From Treponema sp. (lineage in GTDB: Bacteria; Spirochaetota; Spirochaetia; Treponematales; Breznakiellaceae), in NCBI GenBank assembly GCA_031278755.1, contig JAITJV010000116.1, positions 1 to 6,423 of the forward strand: DNA of 6,423 nt, given 5' to 3'. Shown here in pieces: positions 1-5,664 of the stretch. The notes beneath the pieces are model-generated. The model was not told the DNA's origin. It searched no databases and was given only the letters and a program-made list of their open reading frames with translations. Each line of letters starts with the position of its first letter. Position 1 is the stretch's first letter. Both the position numbers and the translations under genes were made by a program.

Positions 1-870
1 TGGACTTCATCAAAGCCGCCCATTCACGGCTGGGCTATTGATTATATTTTTGAAAATTTCGATTTAAGCCCTCTTGAAAAAGAGGATTACGAGGCGCTTT
101 ACGGCAGGCTCGGCAAATATGCAAACTGGTGGCTTACCCAGCGCGATCACGCAAAGAAGGGCGTCCCTTCTTACTATCATTCAGATGAATCCGGCTATGA
201 CGAATCGACCCTTTTTTACAAAGGGCTTCCGATTCAGGGGCCGGATCTTATCGCGAATACGGCGCTCCTCTGCGAGGGCTGCGGGAAACTTGCGGCCAAA
301 TGCGGAAGGGAAGCGGAAGTAAAAGGCTGGCGGGAAAAATCGGAAAAGCTCATCAAATATCTTGTGGATAATATGTGGGACGGGGATCAGTTTGCGGCAA
401 TTCTCACGGCGACAGGGGAAAAATATAAATGCGGTTCCATTGCACAGCTTCAGCCGATTATGCTTGGAAACCGCCTGCCTAAAAACATTGCCGACAGGCT
501 GGCTCGGCGTCTCACCGATCCGGAAGAATACCTTACTGAAATCGGAATTGCTACGGAACATCTAAAAAGCGAAAAACAGGTAATTCGGGCTTTTACCAAA
601 GGCGCCGTCGTAGCGCCAACCCAGATGCTTATCGTAAAGGGCCTTTGGGACTCGGGCCATAGGGAAGAAGCAAAGCTGATAGCAGCCCGTTATCTCAACG
701 CCCTTTTGTCCCACGGGCTTGCGTTGGGAATCCACAATTACCGCCGGGAGCCGGTTCTGTGGAATCCCATAGAAAAACCAAAAACCCCGCATGCGGTCGG
801 GTTCCCCTGGTCGTCCTGGGTTGGGTCAATATTTATTTTGATGGCGTCCTCCATCATGGGTGAAAAATAA
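1..870 (+). CDS. GH63/MGH1-like glycosidase, C-terminal part (5'-truncated by window edge)
   Basis: The reading frame is open from base 1 to the TAA at 868-870, giving the last 289 residues of a protein whose start lies left of the window. Visible residues are numbered from the window edge. The segment carries KPPIHGWAIDYI (5-16), a PP-x-x-GxA element typical of GH63/trehalase-type (alpha/alpha)6 barrels. HSDESGYDES follows at 60-69; in this superfamily the Asp after SG(W/Y), here D67, is the proposed general acid. LQPIMLGNRLP and a C-terminal PWSSWVGSIFIL come later, in order. It aligns along its whole length with residues 311-590 of the next gene, so about 306 N-terminal residues are probably missing. 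The likely role is cleavage of an oligosaccharide or glycoside; the substrate is unknown. It is the promoter-proximal partner of the next gene, with an 11-bp gap. The Trp of the usual RGPIW element and the Glu of the usual C-terminal ENxxxxTG element (both recalled from the family) are not evident, so activity is uncertain. The family call is confident, the reaction is not. Confidence 0.85.
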   Translation, partial: WTSSKPPIHGWAIDYIFENFDLSPLEKEDYEALYGRLGKYANWWLTQRDHAKKGVPSYYHSDESGYDESTLFYKGLPIQGPDLIANTALLCEGCGKLAAKCGREAEVKGWREKSEKLIKYLVDNMWDGDQFAAILTATGEKYKCGSIAQLQPIMLGNRLPKNIADRLARRLTDPEEYLTEIGIATEHLKSEKQVIRAFTKGAVVAPTQMLIVKGLWDSGHREEAKLIAARYLNALLSHGLALGIHNYRREPVLWNPIEKPKTPHAVGFPWSSWVGSIFILMASSIMGEK

Positions 871-875
871 GGAGG
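871..875 (+). promoter_or_regulatory. Ribosome binding site deciding the TTG start of the second glycosidase gene
   Basis: GGAGG begins directly after the TAA of the upstream gene and ends six bases before TTG at 882. No ATG or GTG in the same frame lies nearby with comparable spacing. The first in-frame ATG (945) would remove about 21 residues and has no purine-rich site before it. This supports TTG as the real start. Confidence 0.8.
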
Positions 876-881
876 CCTGGA

Positions 882-2654
882 TTGGATATCACTACAAAAA
901 AACTTAATCTGCAAAGAGTTCCTTTTACCAGGAGAGGTTCTTACATGATATTTGCCGCTGATATGCGGAAGGATGAATCCGGAATTGAACGGGAAAATAT
1001 TTACTTTTCTTTTGGACACGGCGTCAGCCAGGGGGTTACCCGTTCCTATCTTGTTAAGATTGAACCGGTGTTTAACGGACAGGTTTTGCCCTATACCTGC
1101 ACAGCGACGCCGGGTGTTTTGACTATGGAAACCATTCAGGGAAAAATGGAAATCTGTTTTGACGGCGGGGAAACCGTACTGTTCCGGACCAATAAGGGCG
1201 TCGGCGTACATTTTACCATGTTCTATGAACCCCATGATCTGTTTCTGGATCGGCTTGACGGCACCGTGCATACCCATTACAAACTTATTGGTGAATTTCT
1301 TTTTGAGTGCACTCACGGAAAACTCCGGCATAACGGTTTCTGGATTGGATCAAAGATGACGCCCATGACCAACTATGTAGACTACCTTCCCGGAGAAGAC
1401 GGCAAGGCGGAAGGGTATATTCATTACGCTCCAAACAGTGTTAACCGGCCTGTTAAATTAAACGATTTTGATAAAGCCGTGCAGGACAGCCGGGCTGATT
1501 ATGAGGATTGGTGTAAAAAATATCCTGAAGTGCCGGAAAAATACGCCGAAGCATGGCGCACGGCGATTTACGCCGTCTGGATTTGTTATGCGGCGCCTCA
1601 CGGCGCCATGAAAGGCGGTATTATGTATATGCAGAAAAGCGGCCCGTTCTGCAGGGCAATGGCGTGGCATCAGGGCTACCACGCCATGACGGTATGCCGC
1701 GCCGATCTTGATACCGCCGTGCAGCTGCTTTATTCAATATTTGGTTATCAGGATGAATACGGCCAGGTTCCCGACAGCGTTAATGATATATATTGGGACA
1801 TGCATTGTACCAAACCGCCTTTTCAGGGTTTTGCGTTTGACTATATTGTCAGCCATGCAGGGTTTGACAAATTTACCAGGGAACACTGTGAAAAACTTTA
1901 TGTTCCTTTCTGCAGGTGGATCGACTGGTGGCGGAATTTCAGGGATGCCGACGGAAACGGATTAATTGATTATTCTCATGCAGACGAATCCGGCTGGGAT
2001 GACGGATCAATGTTTTCAAAGGGAACCCCGGTTGAAACGCCCGATATTTCCGCCTTTTTGGTTCTTTTAATGGAAGCCGTGTCCAAAATGGCCGGCAAAC
2101 TCGGGAAAAAAGACGAAGCGGAAAAATGGCTTGCCGATTCAAAGGTTATGTTTGATGATATGATTAAAACTTTCTGGAATGGAGAAAAATTCGTCGGCAG
2201 AATTGCGAAAACCCATGAAACGGTGGATGTGGAGTCCATAGCCATGTACCAGCCGATTATTCTGGGGAAACGCCTGCCTGAAGAAATAATTGAAAAAATC
2301 GCCGCCAGAATTTCCAGGCCTGATTTTCTGACCGACGAAGGTCTCGCCTCGGAAAGCAAAAACAGTCCCTATTATGCGATGGGTTCTTCTTTTATGCTCG
2401 GCAGGGTGGTAGGTCCGGTACAACTGATGCTTGCAATAGGACTCTTTAACGCCGGCAAGAAAGAATTGGCGGGAAAAATCGCCGCCGCCTGGTGCGATTT
2501 TGTGCTGGGTTATGGTCTTGTGAACATGCGGCGTGATTCGCTTGTTTTGGATGATCCCGCGTCGATTGTTCCGCCGCTGGTTCCCGGCAGCGGCTGGGGT
2601 TCATGGAGTTCGGCTATTTTTATTCTTCTGGCGCGGCTTTTAAAGGAGGTTTGA
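882..2654 (+). CDS. Cytoplasmic GH63/MGH1-like six-hairpin glycosidase paralogue
   Basis: A complete protein of 590 residues that starts with TTG behind a strong GGAGG site. No signal peptide or membrane segment is visible, so it should act in the cytoplasm. Residues 1 to about 210 look like the beta-rich N-terminal domain of this superfamily, and the rest forms the (alpha/alpha)6 barrel. Motifs in order are MAWHQGYHAM (260-269), KPPFQGFAFDYIV (311-323), RDADGNGL before HADESGWDDGSMF (366-378; D373 is the candidate general acid), YQPIILGKRLP, and GSGWGSWSSAIFILLARLL near the end (569-587). The DESGWD motif and the order of elements match bacterial GH63/trehalase-like enzymes (family knowledge), but no characterised substrate can be assigned. 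Three cleft elements differ from what I recall of the family. The usual WD in the first motif is WH (W262-H263). The RGPIW element reads GRVVGP. The C-terminal ENxxxxTG base motif reads VNMRRD (547-552). It may have a changed specificity or mechanism, or be inactive. It is co-transcribed with the truncated paralogue upstream and followed by a terminator. Confidence 0.85.
   Translation: MDITTKKLNLQRVPFTRRGSYMIFAADMRKDESGIERENIYFSFGHGVSQGVTRSYLVKIEPVFNGQVLPYTCTATPGVLTMETIQGKMEICFDGGETVLFRTNKGVGVHFTMFYEPHDLFLDRLDGTVHTHYKLIGEFLFECTHGKLRHNGFWIGSKMTPMTNYVDYLPGEDGKAEGYIHYAPNSVNRPVKLNDFDKAVQDSRADYEDWCKKYPEVPEKYAEAWRTAIYAVWICYAAPHGAMKGGIMYMQKSGPFCRAMAWHQGYHAMTVCRADLDTAVQLLYSIFGYQDEYGQVPDSVNDIYWDMHCTKPPFQGFAFDYIVSHAGFDKFTREHCEKLYVPFCRWIDWWRNFRDADGNGLIDYSHADESGWDDGSMFSKGTPVETPDISAFLVLLMEAVSKMAGKLGKKDEAEKWLADSKVMFDDMIKTFWNGEKFVGRIAKTHETVDVESIAMYQPIILGKRLPEEIIEKIAARISRPDFLTDEGLASESKNSPYYAMGSSFMLGRVVGPVQLMLAIGLFNAGKKELAGKIAAAWCDFVLGYGLVNMRRDSLVLDDPASIVPPLVPGSGWGSWSSAIFILLARLLKEV
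2642..2650 (+). promoter_or_regulatory. Orphan Shine-Dalgarno-like sequence at the end of the glycosidase gene
   Basis: AAAGGAGGT, a near-ideal anti-16S match, is formed by the last codons (Lys-Glu-Val) of the glycosidase gene. In tight operons such a site would serve the next gene, but no credible coding sequence follows. The nearest TTG (2651) abuts the site with no spacer and opens only an 18-codon frame across a palindrome. It may be coincidental or a remnant of a lost downstream gene. Confidence 0.3.
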
Positions 2655-2667
2655 TTTTTTATATTAG

Positions 2668-2699
2668 AGTTGTTCAGAAACTGAAGTTTCTGAACAACT
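2668..2699. repeat. Perfect 15-bp palindrome with 2-base centre (REP-like)
   Basis: AGTTGTTCAGAAACT (2668-2682) is followed by GA and then its exact reverse complement (2685-2699). It lies 13 bases after the glycosidase stop codon. No T-tract follows on either side, so it is not a standard intrinsic terminator. It could protect the 3' end of the mRNA from exonucleases, or be a member of a dispersed palindromic repeat family. I recall similar GTTGTTC-gaaact palindromes between genes of gut treponemes but cannot confirm that here. Confidence 0.75.
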
Positions 2700-2715
2700 T
2701 CCGCTAAAAAATGGC

Positions 2716-2752
2716 AAAAAACACGGATTTCGTTGAGAAATCCGCGTTTTTT
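2716..2752. terminator. Bidirectional rho-independent terminator after the glycosidase operon
   Basis: The left arm is at 2716-2731 (A6 then CACGGATTTC), the loop GTTGA at 2732-2736, and the right arm GAAATCCGCG then T6 at 2737-2752. Fifteen of sixteen positions pair. The exception is A2723 opposite C2745, which becomes a U-G wobble in a - strand transcript. The A-tract and T-tract flank a GC-containing core, so it can stop transcription in both directions. It closes the glycosidase operon. Confidence 0.85.
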
Positions 2753-2774
2753 GGGAGACTTGGCAGTTAAAGTC

Positions 2775-2825
2775 CAATGGACGTTAACCTGCAATAACCA
2801 ACCGGGTTATTGAACAAGTCCATTG
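2775..2825. repeat. Two-part imperfect palindrome
   Basis: The outer arms CAATGGAC (2775-2782) and GTCCATTG (2818-2825) are exact reverse complements. The inner arms CAATAACC (2792-2799) and GGTTATTG (2805-2812) are also exact, with loop AACCG. GTT (2783-2785) can additionally pair with AAC (2813-2815). The unpaired bases between the arms are unequal, six on the left and two on the right, as if one arm of an originally longer perfect palindrome had drifted. It is probably a REP-type element or part of the structured region downstream. Confidence 0.6.
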
Positions 2826-2937
2826 CTCTTTATTCGTGTTGAGGGTTTAACACCCCGCGGCAAACTGTGTTTGCGTGTTCTGCCGCGCGGTATGTTGATT
2901 GTAAGCGAAGGGTTTTTGCGCTTGCCGCTTGTTCAAT
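2809..2937. repeat. 10-bp inverted repeat enclosing several hairpins; possible structured RNA
   Basis: ATTGAACAAG (2809-2818) and CTTGTTCAAT (2928-2937) are exact reverse complements 109 bases apart. Between them lie three local hairpins at 2836-2853, 2854-2890 and 2903-2923. This gives a closed multi-branch layout that could be a leader RNA fold. The left arm shares ATTG (2809-2812) with the inner stem of the preceding palindrome, so the two pairings exclude each other. A mobile or REP-like unit bounded by terminal inverted repeats is an equally possible reading. Confidence 0.4.
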
Positions 2938-2949
2938 CATATATATTTA
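2922..2949 (+). promoter_or_regulatory. Candidate promoter for the sugar transporter gene
   Basis: TTGCCG at 2922-2927 is followed after 16 bases by TATTTA at 2944-2949, inside an AT-rich stretch (2935-2950) that stands out from its surroundings. The transporter gene must have its own promoter because a terminator separates it from the upstream operon. The match to sigma-70 consensus is only fair, and other placements such as TATATT at 2942-2947 are possible. Confidence 0.3.
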
Positions 2950-2951
2950 AT

Positions 2952-2982
2952 GCCTGTCCATAATGCCGCATTATGGGCGGGC
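2952..2982 (+). promoter_or_regulatory. Leader hairpin or operator just upstream of the transporter ribosome binding site
   Basis: The 14-base arms at 2952-2965 and 2969-2982 pair around the loop CCG. The inner eight pairs (CCATAATG with CATTATGG) are perfect. The outer six contain two G-U wobbles (2957/2977 and 2955/2979) that pair only in the + strand RNA. This suggests an RNA hairpin ten bases before the ribosome binding site at 2993. The perfect core could also be a dimeric repressor operator. Confidence 0.5.
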
Positions 2983-2992
2983 GCCATTTAAC

Positions 2993-2998
2993 AGGAGG
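2993..2998 (+). promoter_or_regulatory. Ribosome binding site that sets the transporter start
   Basis: AGGAGG lies six bases before ATG at 3005. An in-frame ATG at 2963 would add 14 residues, but it falls inside the leader hairpin and has no purine-rich site before it. The start at 3005 is therefore preferred. Confidence 0.85.
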
Positions 2999-3004
2999 AT
3001 CTGT

Positions 3005-4378
3005 ATGAGCGAAAGAAAACAACTGACAAGATCGGTTCGATGGATATGGGCGCTGGGCGACGCCGGGTTTGCCGCCATAACCATGATCAGCCTGAATTAT
3101 TTTGCGCCGTTTCTGACGGATTATGCAAAATTCAGCCTGCCGATGGTAGCCTTTATCCTTGCCATGTGCAACGGAATTGACACAATCGCGGCGCCTTTTG
3201 CCGGCATATTTATTGAAAAAATTCATTTGCCCTGGGGGAAGTACCGGTCCTGGCTGCTTGTCGGCGGTTTTCTTGTATTTGTTTTTAATATTCTCCAGTA
3301 CACCAGGATAAGCGCCAATGAGCAGATAGCGGCCGTTGTCGTCATTTTAGGCTCCGCCGTCGGCCGGACCATGTGGAATGTTACCTTTACCGCCGATACG
3401 GGAATGATTCCGATACTGGCGGGCGACAATCAGTCTGATTACAACTTTCTTATGGCGCGGCGGCAGATGTGGCAGTATGTAGGCCGGCTTCTGTTTTCCC
3501 TGTCCGGCGTTCCCCTTATCGGGCTGTTTACCGGCCTTATCAACGCGTACTGGGCCATATTCCTGGTGGCGGTAATATTCAGCCTGCTTATGGTTATAGG
3601 ATGGTGGGTTGAGTTCGGCGTTTCCAAAGGATATGAAAAATCGGAAAGTGAAACCGGAGGCGCCGGAAAAAAGACGACCAAATGGGCGGACATGGCGAAA
3701 GTGCTCAAGACGGGGCCTCTCTGGATTCTTATTCTGACCGCCACCCTCAGGGACATAGGCATGTTCACCATGACCAGTTTTCTGTTCTACTATTTCAGAT
3801 ACGTGTGGAACAACATAGGCGCCTTTGGGATTTACATGACTGTTTCAAGCATAGTGTCAACGGTTGCTACGATGTTTTTTGCAAAGCCCCTTCTTGATAA
3901 ACTGGGGGCGAAAAAGATGTGGCTTGTTTCCGCTGTATTTGCCATTGTTGTGTTCCTGCTTACCAGATTTGTCGCGTGGAACGCGTATTTTTTCATAGGA
4001 GCTTACGGTCTTTGCCAGCTTGTCTTCTGGTCAAGCGCAATGGCGGTGCATCCCATGCTGTTTACCGACGTCGCCGTTTATGCCGAATGGAAAACCGGCA
4101 TAGAAGCGCGGGGGTTCATTTTAGGCCTGGGCAATATCAATACCAAGGCAGGGGTGTTTATCTCGGGGTTTGTTCTTTCAGGGACCCTTATGGCCATTAA
4201 ATTTGTTCCCGATGTGGAACAAACTGCAGAAGGAATCAGCGCGTTAAATTCAGCTTTTTGTCTTATTCCGGCCGGTATTTATCTTGTACATATACTGGTT
4301 ACGGCTTTCTGTTACCGTTTGACTCCGGCAAGGATAGAGGAGATGAAGGCCGAAATCGCGGAAAGAAAAACCCATTAG
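3005..4378 (+). CDS. GPH-family (MelB-like) glycoside/hexuronide:cation symporter, MFS type
   Basis: A 457-residue inner-membrane protein, the usual length for the glycoside-pentoside-hexuronide symporter family, with about 12 hydrophobic helices and a charged central loop near residues 206-240 (KGYEKSE to KKTTKWAD). Family motifs are visible: NGIDTIAAPFAG (56-67) followed by WGKYRSWLL (77-85), and YAEWKTGIEARG (359-370) followed by NTKAG, whose K381 corresponds to MelB Lys377. It should import a glycoside, pentoside or uronide with a cation; the exact substrate cannot be read from sequence. In an ungapped alignment of the helix II motif, D59 matches MelB Asp55, but A63 stands where MelB has Asp59. 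Cation coupling may therefore differ from MelB. The start is set by AGGAGG at 2993. The gene has its own leader with hairpins and ends in a TAG that overlaps the stop codon of the convergent kinase gene. Its likely partners are the upstream cytoplasmic glycosidases. Confidence 0.9.
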   Translation: MSERKQLTRSVRWIWALGDAGFAAITMISLNYFAPFLTDYAKFSLPMVAFILAMCNGIDTIAAPFAGIFIEKIHLPWGKYRSWLLVGGFLVFVFNILQYTRISANEQIAAVVVILGSAVGRTMWNVTFTADTGMIPILAGDNQSDYNFLMARRQMWQYVGRLLFSLSGVPLIGLFTGLINAYWAIFLVAVIFSLLMVIGWWVEFGVSKGYEKSESETGGAGKKTTKWADMAKVLKTGPLWILILTATLRDIGMFTMTSFLFYYFRYVWNNIGAFGIYMTVSSIVSTVATMFFAKPLLDKLGAKKMWLVSAVFAIVVFLLTRFVAWNAYFFIGAYGLCQLVFWSSAMAVHPMLFTDVAVYAEWKTGIEARGFILGLGNINTKAGVFISGFVLSGTLMAIKFVPDVEQTAEGISALNSAFCLIPAGIYLVHILVTAFCYRLTPARIEEMKAEIAERKTH

Positions 4379-5664
4379 GATTTACGCGGGTTTTCCCGTG
4401 AGGTGAAATACCCGCGTATTTTTTGTATAAGGTTTTCGCCGCCGAAAGCCCCCGCTTTTGCCGCGACGTGCGCGGACCTCGACGGGCCTTTCGCCAGAGA
4501 GACGGCGACGCCGCTCTCTATTTCTTCCAGGGGTACGAGGTATTCATATTCCAGCGCCTCCATGATCCCCAAAAGGACGTCCCCGCCGAAAACGGCAAGA
4601 TGGAGGGGGCCTGTTTTTTTCGTGATGTGTTTTACCAGCTTTCCAAGCAACGCCGCCGTTTCCCCGGCGGTCCCGCCTGACGTTTCCGCCGTCCCCAGGG
4701 ATGCTTCGGTTCCCAGTATGCAGATTTTTTCACGCCGCAGAAATTCGGCGCACCGCGAAGCGGCGGCTTCGGCCCCGGAACCACCGACAAGCCTCCCCGT
4801 GTTTACCGCCGTGCATGGAACACGATCTTTTTGCGCGGCGCGTATCTGCGCGCGCGAAACCGGATGCCGCGAACCGCAGACGACGAGAAGGGGCCGCGGC
4901 CCTGGAAAATCCCCGGCCGGATCGAAAGGCCCGGCGTGCGGGGGAAAGGGGAGGACCTCCATGAGCGCTCCGGCAAAACCCGCGCAGCCCGCGCTTGCGC
5001 CGGTCATGTTTTCTCCGGCGAGGAGGGCCGCGGCGTCCGAAAGGTCCCCGTCCGATTCTCCGTCAAATACAATGACGCGCCGGTCAGGTTCAGGCGGACT
5101 TTCCCGGCGGAATAATTCCGCGTGACGCGCCCGTGAAGCCCGCCCCGCGCATATTACGGGGACGGCCGATTGTTCGGCGATAATATCGGGGATAAAACTC
5201 CGCCGTACCGGATTGAGTTCGTCGCGGGCAAGTTCGGTCTTGTCAACGGGAACGCCCCTGAGAAACTGGCGTCCTTCCGCGGTGGTCCGGCCCATCGCGG
5301 GCCATGCCGGAACAAAGGGAAGCGGCCCGCCCCGCTCATGGATCAACGCGTCCAGTTCCGCCCCGATGTTTCCGCGCAGCGCCGAATCGGTTTTCTTGTA
5401 GACAAAAGGAATATCTCCATGGCGCCTGAGGCATGAGGCGGTGATCGCGGCGGCTTCGGACGGAGGGATGTGCCGCGACGCCGTGTTGATCACAAGGACC
5501 GCCTGCGCCCCGCCCCGGGAACCGGCCCCGTCCTCTCCGCCGGCGCTTTCTTCAGCGGCTTCAGGCGAAAAGAACACCCTGACCGGAAGGCCCTTCTTCG
5601 CCGCCTGTACGCCCGTGTCCAGGGCGCCGGTGAGATCATCCGCCAGAATGAGCAGGGTATACAT
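4375..5664 (-). CDS. Four-carbon acid sugar kinase (DUF1537 family)
   Basis: A 429-residue cytoplasmic protein, normal length for the family that phosphorylates threonate, erythronate or related acid sugars (OtnK/DtnK type). N-terminal sugar-binding domain: LLILADDLTGALDTG at the start (D9, D10), NTASRH (60-65), YKKTDSALRGN (89-99) and VPAWPAMGRTT (118-128). C-terminal nucleotide-binding domain: VVCGSRHPVSRAQI (261-274), FGGDVLLG (359-366), IESGVAVSL (382-390) and AAKAGAFGGEN (401-411). The motifs are in the correct order and spacing. Oddities: where I recall a Thr in the family GGDT element there is Val (V363). Residues 36-55 form a Gly/Ala/Glu-rich insertion. The last residues (YFTSRENPRKS) are encoded by the other gene's terminator. 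The ATG at 5662-5664 gives the conserved N-terminus, but no Shine-Dalgarno sequence precedes it. The coding sequence is markedly GC-rich compared with the genes to its left. It is divergent from a LarA-like gene, which suggests a shared hydroxyacid pathway. The exact substrate is unknown; the usual partner dehydrogenase (PdxA2-like) or OtnC-like enzymes are not in the window. Confidence 0.92.
   Translation of the reverse strand: MYTLLILADDLTGALDTGVQAAKKGLPVRVFFSPEAAEESAGGEDGAGSRGGAQAVLVINTASRHIPPSEAAAITASCLRRHGDIPFVYKKTDSALRGNIGAELDALIHERGGPLPFVPAWPAMGRTTAEGRQFLRGVPVDKTELARDELNPVRRSFIPDIIAEQSAVPVICAGRASRARHAELFRRESPPEPDRRVIVFDGESDGDLSDAAALLAGENMTGASAGCAGFAGALMEVLPFPPHAGPFDPAGDFPGPRPLLVVCGSRHPVSRAQIRAAQKDRVPCTAVNTGRLVGGSGAEAAASRCAEFLRREKICILGTEASLGTAETSGGTAGETAALLGKLVKHITKKTGPLHLAVFGGDVLLGIMEALEYEYLVPLEEIESGVAVSLAKGPSRSAHVAAKAGAFGGENLIQKIRGYFTSRENPRKS
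4383..4424 (+). terminator. Rho-independent terminator of the transporter, inside the 3' end of the kinase gene
   Basis: TACGCGGGT (4383-4391) pairs perfectly with ACCCGCGTA (4410-4418) and is followed by six T (4419-4424). The interior extends the stem: TTTC (4392-4395) with GAAA (4405-4408), then CC (4396-4397) with GG (4402-4403) closing a GTGA tetraloop of GNRA type, leaving T4404 and T4409 bulged. It begins five bases after the transporter stop codon. All of it lies in the coding sequence of the convergent kinase (about the last 16 codons). On the - strand no T-tract adjoins the stem, so it should act mainly on transporter transcripts. Confidence 0.85.

Larger units (their letters stand above)
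2655..3004. other. Non-coding intergenic region rich in inverted repeats
   Basis: These 350 bases between the glycosidase and transporter genes hold no frame with a plausible start, ribosome binding site and protein-like composition. Instead they contain at least five separate inverted repeats, listed as their own entries, plus short hairpins at 2836-2853 (GTGTT/AACAC), 2854-2890 (CCCGCGGCA paired with TGCCGCGCGG with one bulge, enclosing CAAAC-TGT-GTTTG) and 2903-2923 (AAGCG/CGCTT). The region separates two transcription units on the same strand. Its density of palindromes suggests dispersed intergenic repeats of REP type, a structured leader, or both. Confidence 0.7.

Noticed and set aside
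738..1331. A 197-codon open frame on the - strand across the two glycosidase genes
   Set aside because: It is antisense to two well-supported genes, spans their junction, and has no protein-like motif.
2760..2788. Alternative promoter TTGGCA (2760-2765) with GTTAAC 17 bases later
   Set aside because: The -35 is good but the -10 matches consensus at only three positions. It would be needed for the switch-like leader idea but cannot be supported from sequence alone.
2510..2794. A 94-codon open frame on the - strand over the palindromes
   Set aside because: Its composition follows the terminator and palindrome sequences and the antisense of the glycosidase end. Frames of this kind are typical of intergenic repeats, not genes.
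2963..3004. An earlier ATG that would extend the transporter by 14 residues
   Set aside because: It lies inside the leader hairpin without a ribosome binding site, and the added residues (MPHYGRAPFNRRIC) are unlike the family N-terminus. AGGAGG is correctly spaced for 3005.
2655..3004. CRISPR array or insertion sequence
   Set aside because: There are inverted repeats but no regularly spaced direct repeats, and no transposase-like frame or matching terminal repeats with a coding sequence between them.
4403..5125. A 240-codon open frame on the + strand opposite the kinase gene
   Set aside because: It is rich in Ala, Pro, Arg and Ser with no recognisable domain and has no convincing ribosome binding site. 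It lies antisense to a clear DUF1537 kinase in GC-rich sequence, where long shadow frames are expected.
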